DNA of 64,000 bases from Akkermansiaceae bacterium. GTDB taxonomy: Bacteria; Verrucomicrobiota; Verrucomicrobiia; Verrucomicrobiales; Akkermansiaceae. Shown here piece after piece: positions 8,558-16,933 of this stretch (positions within the stretch are counted from its first letter, which is position 1; the number at the start of each line of letters is the position of its first letter). The DNA lies in assembly GCA_024233135.1 (NCBI GenBank), contig JACKPZ010000005.1, positions 1 through 64,000 of the forward strand. Direction: 5' to 3'. The translations under genes were made by a program, and so were the position numbers. The notes under the pieces are model-generated. The model was not told where the DNA came from. It worked only from the letters and a program-made list of their open reading frames with translations, and searched no databases.

Positions 8558-10756
8558 ATGCCACCGCCTCACGAGTCACCCTCTCTCGCAGATGCATTTC
8601 CCGAGCTGTCGAGCCGCTACCGGATCGAGGCATCCCTCGGACGGGGCGGCTTCGGCGAGGTCTGGCAGGCGCGGGACGGGGTGCTGGACCGCCCGGTGGC
8701 GATCAAGCTGATCACGGGTTGTTCTGACGATGAGATCGCCCGCGAGCGCTGGCTCACGGAAGCCCGGGCTTTGGCCGGTATCCGCCACCCGAACGTGGTC
8801 GGCATCCACGACTTCGGTATCTCGAATGACGGTTCGGCCGCCTATCTGGTGCTGGAGTGGATCGCGGGCACGACGTTGGCGGAGGAACTGATGAACGGTC
8901 CGCTTGACACCAGGACCGCGCTGGAGCGGTTCCGAAAGATCGCCGACGGGCTCAGCGCGCTACACCAGGTCGGCGTGGTCCATCGCGACCTGAAGCCGCA
9001 GAACATCCTGATCGAACAAGGCACAGGACGCCCGGTGATCATCGACCTTGGCGCGGCGATCCGAACCAATGCCGACTGGGCCTTCCGGCTCACGCAGACC
9101 TATGAAAGCATCGGTTCCGCCGGCTACATGCCGCCGGAGCAACAGCAAGCGGGCTACGAACCGGACCCTCGCACGGACCAGTATGCGCTGGCGGTGGTGT
9201 TGTACCAGATGCTCAGCGGGCGACTGCCCGCGGGCGCTTTTCCGACCGTGGCCAAGCTCCGGCTTTTGCCGACGCGGCCATCCACCGCGGTCAACCGGGC
9301 GCTCGATCCGGAACCGAACAAGCGGTTTCCCTCGGTGGAAGAGTTTGTGGCGGAGGTCCACCGGAAGGGCCGCTCTCGGAGGGTGGCCGTTGCCGCCGGC
9401 GTGGTGGCGCTCGGCGTTGCCGCGGCAGCCTTCGTTTTCATGCCGGATCTGCGGTCGTCTTCCGCGCAAGGGGGGGCTTCCGTTCTGGAATGGAAAGCTG
9501 CCCCGACGCTGAGTTTCACGGGCAGTTGGAAGTCGCATCTCCAGCGGGTCGAATCCGATCCGAACGGGAACATCATCGGCGCCGGGATGATCGAAAACCG
9601 GATGGGTTGCTTGTCGTGGAGCAACGGTGTTTCAGCGTGGAAACGCCAGATCGTGCCGGATTCCTTCTTTGGCAGCGCATTCGATCTCCGGCGTCTTCCC
9701 GGTGGCGACATGGTGGTCGCCGGGAAGATCGATGGTCCCGAAAAGACCTGGCAGGACTTCGTGGTGTCCCGGATCGATGGAAAAACCGGAGAACCCAGGT
9801 GGCTCTTCCGCCGGGATGGCGGATCGGGTGGCAACGACGAGGCACGACGCATCGTTGTATCTCCGGACGGAAAAGGCATCGTTGCCGCAGGAATGGTTCA
9901 AAGCGGGGAGCACAGCCTGAGGTTCCATGTGGTCTCCTTCGATGCGAATTCGGGAACCGTGATTTGGGAAACGGATGCGTCCCGTTCAGAACTGGATTCG
10001 TCCGCCACGGGAGTGGCGTTTCTTCCGGACGGGGATCTGATCGTCGTGGGAGCCATTGTCGTGAACGGGCGGAGCGAGGACGCGTTTGTTTCGCGTCTTG
10101 ATGGCCGAGACGGCACCACCCAATGGCTTTCGACCTTCGGGGCGGACGGTCACGAAACCCGGGACATCGCCTTGGGTGTCGAGATCGACGAGCATGGCTC
10201 GCCCATCGTGCTTGCGACCTGCGGCATGGATGCCAGAGGCCTCATGCATCCCGTGGTGGCGAAGGTCGACCCCGGATTCGGATCGTTCGTTTGGAAACAC
10301 GAGCTTCCGCCCGGCACGGCCACGGATTTCACGGTGACGGGATCGACTGCCTTCGTCGCCATGACCCGGAAAGAGCCGGACGACGGGTGGTGGACCGAGT
10401 GTCACGTAATGGACATCGCTTCCGGAAAGGGAGGGCCCGCCCTCTTCCTCGAATCCGGCACCGGGGTTCCGATGGCGGCGGCCGTCTCGGTCAAGGGAGA
10501 CATGCCTGCGATTGTTGCAAGTGGCACGTCGTCCGGATCCGTCACGATCCGTACGCTGGACGCCGGCTTCCACGCGTCACCGGCATGGGAGGCGGAAGGG
10601 ATCGCGTGGCCCCTGCCGGAGCCCGAATGGGTTGGAGGGTTGATGCTGCGCACCCGTCTCACTCCGATGGGGCGGTCCATCGTGCTCTCCGGACAAAATC
10701 CGGATGATCCCAAGACCTCAATCGTGGTGCTGCGGGTTGAATCCGGGAGCCGGTAG
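8558..10756 (+). CDS. Membrane Ser/Thr protein kinase with extracytoplasmic propeller
   Basis: 732 aa from the ATG at 8558 (MPPPHESPSLADAF); an in-frame ATG at 8519 is the alternative. A Hanks-type kinase domain occupies about residues 20-270: Gly-rich loop GRGGFGEVW at 28-36, Lys50 in VAIK, catalytic HRDLKPQN at 142-149, and DLG (a variant of DFG) at 163-165. One transmembrane helix follows at about 275-295. The remaining ~430 residues are expected outside the cytoplasm and show repeated blade-like units (GDLIVVGAIV, FVSRLDG), suggesting a beta-propeller sensor or binding domain. It is divergent from the FG-GAP gene and convergent with a sigma-factor gene. In planctomycetes and verrucomicrobia, kinases of this type are often encoded next to such sigma factors, so a joint signalling role is a reasonable inference. 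Confidence 0.88.
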   Translation: MPPPHESPSLADAFPELSSRYRIEASLGRGGFGEVWQARDGVLDRPVAIKLITGCSDDEIARERWLTEARALAGIRHPNVVGIHDFGISNDGSAAYLVLEWIAGTTLAEELMNGPLDTRTALERFRKIADGLSALHQVGVVHRDLKPQNILIEQGTGRPVIIDLGAAIRTNADWAFRLTQTYESIGSAGYMPPEQQQAGYEPDPRTDQYALAVVLYQMLSGRLPAGAFPTVAKLRLLPTRPSTAVNRALDPEPNKRFPSVEEFVAEVHRKGRSRRVAVAAGVVALGVAAAAFVFMPDLRSSSAQGGASVLEWKAAPTLSFTGSWKSHLQRVESDPNGNIIGAGMIENRMGCLSWSNGVSAWKRQIVPDSFFGSAFDLRRLPGGDMVVAGKIDGPEKTWQDFVVSRIDGKTGEPRWLFRRDGGSGGNDEARRIVVSPDGKGIVAAGMVQSGEHSLRFHVVSFDANSGTVIWETDASRSELDSSATGVAFLPDGDLIVVGAIVVNGRSEDAFVSRLDGRDGTTQWLSTFGADGHETRDIALGVEIDEHGSPIVLATCGMDARGLMHPVVAKVDPGFGSFVWKHELPPGTATDFTVTGSTAFVAMTRKEPDDGWWTECHVMDIASGKGGPALFLESGTGVPMAAAVSVKGDMPAIVASGTSSGSVTIRTLDAGFHASPAWEAEGIAWPLPEPEWVGGLMLRTRLTPMGRSIVLSGQNPDDPKTSIVVLRVESGSR

Positions 10757-10770
10757 GGACTTGCATGGAG

Positions 10771-11004
10771 TCAGGTTTCCTCCGGCCCGTCGGATGCTCC
10801 GGGAGAACCTTCCGCATCGAGCTTGATGTCGTTTGCGAGGGGACAATCGGGACCTGCGTCATGATCCGGACGGTCTGCGGCTTGGTTTTCACCTCGAGCC
10901 TTCCCATGGGTAGCACCACTTGCTTCCACGCGAAGCGCCTCCTGGTACAAGGCCAACAATGCATCGTGGGACAGGGGATACGGGGCTGATTCGGTCATGT
11001 ACAT
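10771..11004 (-). CDS. Small hypothetical protein downstream of the sigma factor
   Basis: 77 aa, hydrophilic and acidic, ending GASDGPEET. The start at 11004 is supported by GGAGAGG 11 bases upstream of the ATG, one of the clearer ribosome-binding sites here. A second ATG lies two codons later. It follows the sigma-factor gene by 41 bases on the same strand and ends 14 bases from the convergent kinase gene. It is possibly a regulator or partner of the sigma factor, by position only; no domain recognised. Confidence 0.45.
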   Translation of the reverse strand: MYMTESAPYPLSHDALLALYQEALRVEASGATHGKARGENQAADRPDHDAGPDCPLANDIKLDAEGSPGASDGPEET

Positions 11005-11045
11005 ACCAAGGAACGCCTCTCCGGCCCAAAGATGACACCGGTTCC

Positions 11046-11798
11046 TCAGTCATCGAACACCCGAGGCAGCCCGCCGTGTTTTGAAAGCACCCCGATAAGA
11101 TGCCGCAGCTCGTCCTCCACCTCGCCGTCGTTTTCCACGGTTCTGCTCACTTCCTCACGCAGTCGCTCGGCCAGTCTCTGGCGAAATCGTTTGAGCGCCA
11201 CCGAATAGGAGTTCGGCTCCATCCCAAAGTCGGCCGCCTCGCCACGGAGCGATCCGTCCGTACGACCATCCGCGGCAGCAAGAAGACTGTGGAAAAGAGC
11301 TTCCTTCCCCCGATGGCGATACTCCTCACGCAATCGTGTCACGGCACGTTTCCCCAGCTCGCCCGCCCACTCCGCATCAAAAGAGGCGGCCTCCGTGGTG
11401 GTGACGTCCTCACTTTCGACCTTCGCCAGAAGCGCCCTCTCGCGGGACATCCTCCGCAGTTGATCATACCACTGGTGTTTGAGTGCCACGAGCAACCAGG
11501 TCCGCATCTTGCCGCGTCCGGCGTCGAGTCCGTCCAATGAAGCCCGCTTGTCCGTCAGTTTCACCATCAGTGTTTGCACCAGCTCTTCCGCCAGATGAGG
11601 ATCCCCGCACCAACCGGTCATGACCGCCCTCAGGGGAGGCATGTAGGATCCGACGAAATCTTCCCATGCCTCGTGGCTCTGCCCATCTCCGGTCGCGGAA
11701 AGCTTTCGGATGATCGACCAGCGGGTGGTGGGAAACTGTCCTCGTCTGTCCGGTGGCCCTTCCATTTCATTCGATCTAACCGAACGTCGGCCTGACAT
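11046..11798 (-). CDS. ECF-type RNA polymerase sigma factor
   Basis: 250 aa. The N-terminal region FPTTRWSIIRKL is the hallmark start of the ECF-like sigma factors abundant in Planctomycetes and Verrucomicrobia. Region 2 is seen as LAEELVQTLMVKL then MRTWLLVALKHQWYDQLRR, and region 4 as a C-terminal helix-turn-helix (GMEPNSYSVALKRFRQRLAERLREEV). The start could be 11798 or the in-frame ATG at 11765; neither has a good Shine-Dalgarno. The gene precedes the 77-aa protein and converges on the membrane kinase, suggesting a kinase-regulated transcription switch. Target promoters cannot be read from this window. Confidence 0.85.
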   Translation of the reverse strand: MSGRRSVRSNEMEGPPDRRGQFPTTRWSIIRKLSATGDGQSHEAWEDFVGSYMPPLRAVMTGWCGDPHLAEELVQTLMVKLTDKRASLDGLDAGRGKMRTWLLVALKHQWYDQLRRMSRERALLAKVESEDVTTTEAASFDAEWAGELGKRAVTRLREEYRHRGKEALFHSLLAAADGRTDGSLRGEAADFGMEPNSYSVALKRFRQRLAERLREEVSRTVENDGEVEDELRHLIGVLSKHGGLPRVFDD

Positions 11799-11969
11799 GG
11801 CAACTCGGAATTCGCTTTTTGGGAAGAGGCTCCTGAAACAGCTGCTGGGTCGGAGGACAGGAAAGGGGGGAGATGGAGCGTTTCTGATTTCCGGTAAAGA
11901 CCGGCGGGTGTGAATCGGATGGCAGACCGGGAGTCGAGACGCACTCGTCGTCGATGAAAGAAGAGACCT

Positions 11970-12380
11970 TCAGTTTCCGAACCACTCTCTCGGCGGCGAA
12001 ATCACCCGCAGGCCCTCGATGTGCCGGAAGTGCGCGTCCGAGGTGAGCACCGCCGCGCCGATCTTCATCGCGCTGGCGGCGATGATGAGGTCCGGTCCGG
12101 GAACGGATACGCCGCGGCGGTCGAGCGACCACGCCAGGTCGGTGGCGTCCTGCCACACGTTCCGGTGGGTCGGAACGTTGCACATGACGTCCATGAAGGC
12201 GGAGAGCCGGGTAAGGAGCTTGATCGACTTCACGCCCCGCAGCACCTCCAGCCGGATCATGCCGCACACCGCGAGGTTCCTTTCCCCCGCCCACTGGTAA
12301 AGGATGTTCACCGCATCCCGGCGCGCGCGCAGGAGGTCGATGTAAACGTTGCTGTCCACCATCACGTCACTTTTTTCCAT
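11970..12380 (-). CDS. vapC: VapC-type PIN-domain ribonuclease toxin
   Basis: 136 aa, a single PIN domain of normal VapC length. The acidic metal-binding residues are visible: Asp9 (MVDSNVYIDLL), Glu45 (IRLEVLRG), Asp97 (GPDLIIAA) and Asp115 (LTSDAHF). It is expected to cleave RNA (often tRNA) when free and to be neutralised by the upstream antitoxin. It overlaps that gene by 14 bases, which implies translational coupling. All four acidic residues are present, so the toxin looks intact. Confidence 0.9.
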   Translation of the reverse strand: MEKSDVMVDSNVYIDLLRARRDAVNILYQWAGERNLAVCGMIRLEVLRGVKSIKLLTRLSAFMDVMCNVPTHRNVWQDATDLAWSLDRRGVSVPGPDLIIAASAMKIGAAVLTSDAHFRHIEGLRVISPPREWFGN

Positions 12381-12612
12381 ACGGAGGAGGGGTTTCGGCC
12401 ACCCGCAGCGAGCCGAGGTTGTAGTTGGGATCCACGGCCGCGCCGATTTCCTCGGGCGTCATTTCCAAGCCCCGTTCGCCCAATTCCCGGAAACGCACCC
12501 GCCGGTCCATTTCCCGCAAGGCCATCTCGACGGCCTCGGTCTTGGTTTCGCATTCGTAGGCATCCATGACACGCTTCAACAACGCCTCATCGATGTGCAT
12601 GGTCATCTTCAT
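12367..12612 (-). CDS. vapB: VapB-type antitoxin
   Basis: 81 aa from the ATG at 12612 (MKMTMHIDEALLKRVMDA). The N-terminal pattern and the following TKTEAVEMALREMDRR helix match short ribbon-helix-helix DNA-binding antitoxins of the VapB group. The C-terminal half would embrace the toxin. The frame stays open upstream, but nothing there looks like an antitoxin, and a perfect palindrome covers the chosen start. It is expected to bind VapC and repress its own operon. Confidence 0.82.
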   Translation of the reverse strand: MKMTMHIDEALLKRVMDAYECETKTEAVEMALREMDRRVRFRELGERGLEMTPEEIGAAVDPNYNLGSLRVAETPPPYGKK

Positions 12613-12630
12613 GCCATACCGGGTATGGCA
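12612..12630. promoter_or_regulatory. Perfect palindrome over the vapB start: candidate autoregulatory operator
   Basis: TGCCATACC, one central G, then GGTATGGCA: a 9+1+9 perfect inverted repeat touching the first base of the vapB start codon. VapB ribbon-helix-helix antitoxins bind inverted repeats of this kind at their own promoters. The symmetry is seen in the sequence; the operator role is inferred. Confidence 0.6.
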
Positions 12631-12779
12631 AGCGTGCCTCCGCGTCAAATGCTTTCGCCATCCCCGCCCAAAGGCCTCGATCCTACAGAGGAAACCCGCA
12701 ACCCCCAAACACCCAATGACCGCAGCACTCGCATACTCCGGTGGTCGCGGTCCTTTCGTGCCATTTCGTGATGGCATGA

Positions 12780-13057
12780 AGTCATTCAGCAACCGGCGCT
12801 GGGCGGACCGCAAGGTTTGGTTCAACGTCCCTCGCGGAACCCGTGAGTGCTGCAACACGCACGGGTGGCTGAAGGTCCAAATGGTTCGAGAAATGCACTG
12901 AGCTCACTGCTCCATTTCGTGATTGAACCTTGGCGGAAAGCACCATCGTGGGGCGCAAGACCCCGAATGCCTGACTGCAACCTTCCGTCCGTGACCTGAC
13001 AGAACGGCCGCCCGCGCCGGTTGCCTCCACCCTTAACCGGGCCATCGGAGAACGACC
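12780..13057 (+). ncRNA. Candidate IS110 bridge RNA region
   Basis: About 280 bases with no convincing gene lie directly upstream of the IS110 recombinase, the position of the bridge RNA in IS110-group elements. Foldable segments seen: CGAGAAATG (12887-12895) facing CATTTCG (12913-12919) around the palindrome TGAGCTCA (12899-12906), and GGGG (12950-12953) facing CCCC (12961-12964) across a 7-base loop. Target- and donor-binding loops could not be assigned without knowing the exact ends. Confidence 0.35.
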
Positions 13058-14341
13058 ATGAAAAAGACAACCAAAGAACCAAAAGACATAGAACGTCGAA
13101 GACCTCCCGAAGAAGGCCGGCCGGAGGGGGCCGAGATCTATTCCGCCCCTCCGCCGCCTTCCAAAGGAAGGATCATCGGCCTGGACTGCCATCCGGACAC
13201 CTTCACCGCGGCGGTCTTCAAAGGGACCACCCCGCACGATGCCGTCAAGCTCCAGACCCGCCCGGACATGAGTCTCGCGAAATTCCTCGCCTGGGCCGCC
13301 AGGGAGTTCACCCGCGACGACCTGTTCCTCATGGAAGCCGGTTCCAACAGCTTCGAGATCCACCGCCGCCTTCTCGCGCTGGGCCTGCGCGCCGTGGTCA
13401 TGGAAAGCTGTCATGTCGGCAAGCACGCCAAAACCTACGCCGACAACGACAAGATGGCCGCCGCCCGCATCGCCTTGGTTTACCTCCAGGGAAAGGCTCC
13501 CTGCGTCTGGGTGCCCGACGCCCTCACCCGCGAACGCCGCGAGCTGCTCCACGCCTACACCAAGGCCGTCGAGGACCGCACCGCCGCCACCAACTCCCTC
13601 AAAGGCTACCTCAACCAGTTCACCATCCGCACCGGCCGCCGGACCCTCGAAACCCCGGCCACCGAAAAATGGGTGCTCAGCCAGCGCGACTGGACCCCGC
13701 TCCAACTCGAGTTGCTCGCCGGCTACTATCGGAACCTCCGTTTCCAGAGCGAGCGCCGCAAGGTGCTGCAACGCCTCATCGGCCGGCAGATCTGCGCCGA
13801 GCCGCTCATGCTGCGCTGCATGAAACTGCTGGGCATCGGCCAGATCAACGCGTTCGCCCTGCTCGCCATCATCGGCGACGTGCGGCGCTTCGAACGGCCC
13901 GAAAAGCTCGTCGCCTACATCGGCCTCAATCCCGGCCAGCGCGAGAGCGGCCGCGGCAAGCACGTCAAACTCGGCATCGGCAAGCGCGGCCGCGGCGACA
14001 TGCGCCACCTCCTTGTGCAGGGAGCGCACGCGGTCCTGCGGACGGGCAAGGCCACCCCCTTGGGGCAATGGGGCTGGAAGATCTTCGCGCGGCGCGGCAA
14101 CCGCAACGTCGCCGTGACCGCCGTCGCACGCAAGCTTGTCGTCCAGGTCTGGCACCTGCTCACCGGCAACCCGCCCGCAGCCTTGGAAGCTGACAAGAGC
14201 TTCGCCACCAAGCTCAAGAAGCTCACCATCATGCTCGGCAAAAGCCTCCGGGCCGATCTCGGCTTGCCATCCAAGGTCGATGCCTGCGTTGAGCACCTTG
14301 AATCCCAAATCCTTGCGAAAACAATTTTCAGCACCGCCTGA
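13058..14341 (+). CDS. IS110-family transposase (DEDD/serine recombinase)
   Basis: 427 aa. The N-terminal RuvC-like DEDD domain shows Asp43 (IIGLDCHPDTF), Glu93 (LFLMEAGSNS) and the Asp pair near 129-131 (YADNDKMAAARIA). The C-terminal IS116/IS110/IS902 domain shows a helix-hairpin-helix-like segment (LLGIGQINAFALLAIIGD), then RRFERPEKLVAYIGLNPG and the Ser-containing RESGRGKHVKLGIGKRG stretch that carries the second active site. It starts at the ATG at 13058, with GGAG seven bases upstream. Length is normal to slightly long because of a Pro/Glu-rich N-terminal extension. No frameshift or stop, so it is probably active. Confidence 0.92.
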   Translation: MKKTTKEPKDIERRRPPEEGRPEGAEIYSAPPPPSKGRIIGLDCHPDTFTAAVFKGTTPHDAVKLQTRPDMSLAKFLAWAAREFTRDDLFLMEAGSNSFEIHRRLLALGLRAVVMESCHVGKHAKTYADNDKMAAARIALVYLQGKAPCVWVPDALTRERRELLHAYTKAVEDRTAATNSLKGYLNQFTIRTGRRTLETPATEKWVLSQRDWTPLQLELLAGYYRNLRFQSERRKVLQRLIGRQICAEPLMLRCMKLLGIGQINAFALLAIIGDVRRFERPEKLVAYIGLNPGQRESGRGKHVKLGIGKRGRGDMRHLLVQGAHAVLRTGKATPLGQWGWKIFARRGNRNVAVTAVARKLVVQVWHLLTGNPPAALEADKSFATKLKKLTIMLGKSLRADLGLPSKVDACVEHLESQILAKTIFSTA

Positions 14342-14434
14342 ACTAAAGCTTGAATGACTACATGCCTGAGTTTCGTGGTTCCCATTTCGGAATGTAGGTT
14401 GATTCCCCGTCCATCGGCCGCCAGTCTCGCCCGC

Positions 14435-16912
14435 ATGTCGTCCGCCGCCACCCCGATGATGGCCCAGTATCTGGCCATGCGGAAATCCCTGCCCGCCGAC
14501 ATCATCCTGCTCTACCGCCTCGGCGATTTCTACGAGATGTTTTTCGAGGACGCGAAGACCGCCGCGCCGATCCTCAACGTCGCCCTCACGAAACGGGGTG
14601 GCACACCCATGTGCGGCGTGCCGTTTCACGCGGCGGAATCCTACCTCGCCCGCCTGCTCAAGGCCGGAAAACGGGTCGCCATCGCCGAGCAAACGTCCGA
14701 ACCCAAACCCGGGAAACTCGTCGAGCGCGAGATCGCCCGGATCCTCTCGCCCGGCTCGATCGACGACATCGCCCTGCTTGATGACCAGCGGCCGAACTAC
14801 CTCGCCGCGGTGTTCCGCCACGGGAAATCCGCCGGCCTCGCGTGCATCGACCACACCACCGGCGAGTGCACGCTCTGCGAGTTCACCGACGACTCCCAGC
14901 TCGCCGACGAACTCGCCCGCATCTCCGCATCCGAGCTCATCATCCCGGACCACCAGGCCGACGAGTTCGGCTCCATCGTCAACAGCATGCCGTACGACGG
15001 CTACGCGTTCCTCCCCGAGCACGCCGTCCAGCTCCTCAAGGACCACTTCAAGGTCCACTCGCTCGACGGCTACGGCTGCGCGAACCTCACGGCCGCCTGT
15101 GGTGCCGCCGGTGCGATCCTCCACTACCTCATCCACCAGCTCCGTCGGCCCTGCGACCACATCCGCCCGCCGCGTGTCCGCGAAACGACCGCCCACGTCC
15201 TCATCGACGCCGCCTCCCAGCGCAATCTCGACCTCGTCGAGTCCCGCTCCGGGAAACAACACACTCTGTTAGGTGTGCTCGACCGCAGCTCCACTCCGAT
15301 GGGTTCCCGGCTGCTGCGCGACTGGATCCTCCACCCGCTGCGCGACCTCGCCACCCTCACCGCGCGCCAGGAGATCATCGCCTCGTTCCTCGCCGAGCCC
15401 TTCCTACTCTCCAAATGCCGCGAATCCCTCAAAGGCATCCGCGACATCGAACGCACCACTTCGCGCCTCTCCCAAGGCTCCGGCAACGCCCGCGATCTCC
15501 AGTCCCTCTCCATCTCCCTCTCCCACATTCCGAACCTGAAGGAAGACCTCTCCTCACTTCTCACTTCCCACTCGGCACTTCTCACTCAGCTTCACGACTT
15601 CTCCGACCTCACCGACCTGCTCGCCGCCGCCCTCGTCGACGAGCCACCCGCCAACCTGCGCGACGGCGGCATCATCCGCGACGGGTGGAACGCCGAACTC
15701 GACGAACTCCGCAATGCCTCGCGCGGCGGCAAGGATTGGATCGCTCGTTTCCAGGAGGATGAACGCAAGCGCAGCGGCATCGACTCGCTCAAGGTGAAGT
15801 TCAACAACGTCTTCGGTTACTTCATCGAGATCACGGCGTCGAACCTCGCCAAGGTGCCCGACGACTACACCCGCAAGCAGACCATGGCCAATGCCGAGCG
15901 CTACATCACCCCCGCGCTCAAGGAGATGGAAAGCAAGGTGCTCGGCGCCGAGGAACGATCGAAGAAACTCGAAGCCGAACTCTTCGCCGAACTCCGCTCG
16001 CAGGTCGTCACCCATTTGCAACGCCTGCAGGAAACCGCCGCCGCCGTTGCCGAGATCGACGTGCTCTGCGCGCTCGCCGAGGTTGCCCAGCTCCATCGCC
16101 ACTGCCGGCCGGTGCTCGATGAAACGAAGGGATTCTTCGTCACCAACGGCCGCCACCCGGTGCTCGAACAAACGCTCACCGACACCAAGTTCGTCCCCAA
16201 CGATACCGAACTCGATCCCGACGAGTCCCGTCTCCAGATTCTAACAGGTCCTAACATGGCGGGCAAATCGACCTACATCCGCCAGATCGCCCTCATCTCC
16301 GTGATGGCGCAGATTGGTGCCTACGTGCCGGCCGACGCCGCCACGCTCGGCCTCGTGGACCGCATCTTCTGCCGTGTCGGCGCCAGCGACGACATCTCGC
16401 GCGGCCAGTCCACCTTCATGGTCGAGATGAGCGAGACCGCCCTCATCCTCAACCACGCCACCGACAAGTCGCTCGTCATCCTCGACGAGATCGGCCGCGG
16501 CACCGCCACCTTCGATGGGCTCTCGATCGCCTGGGCCGTCGCCGAGCACCTGCACGATAGCACCGGCTGCCGCACGCTCTTCGCCACCCACTACCACGAA
16601 CTCACCGACCTCGCGAACACCAAGCAGGCGGTCGCCAACTACAACGTGGCGGTGCGCGAGTGGAACGACGAGATCATCTTCCTCCACAAGATCCTCCCCG
16701 GCGCCGCGGACAAGAGTTATGGCATCCAGGTCGCCCGCCTCGCCGGCCTGCCGAAACCCGTCGTCGAGCGCGCCAAGTCGATCCTCTCCCACCTCGAACT
16801 CCACTCGGTGAAACCCGAGGCGAAGAAACAAGGACCCAAGGCCAAGAACACCGTCCCGGACGACCTGCCCAGGCCCCAAACGCCGCAGATGGATTTGTTC
16901 GGGGAGTTCTGA
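14435..16912 (+). CDS. mutS: DNA mismatch repair protein MutS
   Basis: 825 aa from the ATG at 14435 (MSSAATPMMAQYLAMRKSL). The frame runs back to 14354, but that part falls in the end of the IS110 element and is not MutS-like. The mismatch-wedge motif (Phe32-Tyr33-Glu34 in DFYEMFF) is present, followed by connector, lever and clamp regions. The ATPase domain has Walker A GPNMAGKST at about 605-613 and Walker B/signature LDEIGRGTATFDG. It ends in a short helical tail (PRPQTPQMDLFGEF). It recognises mismatches and loops and recruits MutL. No mutL is in this window. The IS110 element just upstream leaves at most ~90 bases for a native promoter. Confidence 0.97.
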   Translation: MSSAATPMMAQYLAMRKSLPADIILLYRLGDFYEMFFEDAKTAAPILNVALTKRGGTPMCGVPFHAAESYLARLLKAGKRVAIAEQTSEPKPGKLVEREIARILSPGSIDDIALLDDQRPNYLAAVFRHGKSAGLACIDHTTGECTLCEFTDDSQLADELARISASELIIPDHQADEFGSIVNSMPYDGYAFLPEHAVQLLKDHFKVHSLDGYGCANLTAACGAAGAILHYLIHQLRRPCDHIRPPRVRETTAHVLIDAASQRNLDLVESRSGKQHTLLGVLDRSSTPMGSRLLRDWILHPLRDLATLTARQEIIASFLAEPFLLSKCRESLKGIRDIERTTSRLSQGSGNARDLQSLSISLSHIPNLKEDLSSLLTSHSALLTQLHDFSDLTDLLAAALVDEPPANLRDGGIIRDGWNAELDELRNASRGGKDWIARFQEDERKRSGIDSLKVKFNNVFGYFIEITASNLAKVPDDYTRKQTMANAERYITPALKEMESKVLGAEERSKKLEAELFAELRSQVVTHLQRLQETAAAVAEIDVLCALAEVAQLHRHCRPVLDETKGFFVTNGRHPVLEQTLTDTKFVPNDTELDPDESRLQILTGPNMAGKSTYIRQIALISVMAQIGAYVPADAATLGLVDRIFCRVGASDDISRGQSTFMVEMSETALILNHATDKSLVILDEIGRGTATFDGLSIAWAVAEHLHDSTGCRTLFATHYHELTDLANTKQAVANYNVAVREWNDEIIFLHKILPGAADKSYGIQVARLAGLPKPVVERAKSILSHLELHSVKPEAKKQGPKAKNTVPDDLPRPQTPQMDLFGEF

Positions 16913-16933
16913 GAACCACCGATCAGACCGTTC

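Larger units (their letters stand above)
12761..14389 (+). mobile_element. IS110-family insertion sequence (ends approximate)
   Basis: Contains one complete IS110-type recombinase gene with non-coding flanks. IS110 elements lack terminal inverted repeats, so the ends are hard to place. CCATTTCG occurs left of the gene at 12761-12768 and again at 12912-12919, and right of the gene at 14382-14389; I used the outer copies as provisional limits. The 3' end is within about 90 bases of the mutS start codon. The region upstream of the transposase, about 300 bases on these limits, is where IS110-group elements encode their bridge RNA. Confidence 0.6.

Noticed and set aside
12782..15262. 826-aa minus-strand open frame
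   Set aside because: It lies opposite the IS110 recombinase and mutS, both clearly recognised; its long open length is a by-product of GC-rich codons on the other strand.
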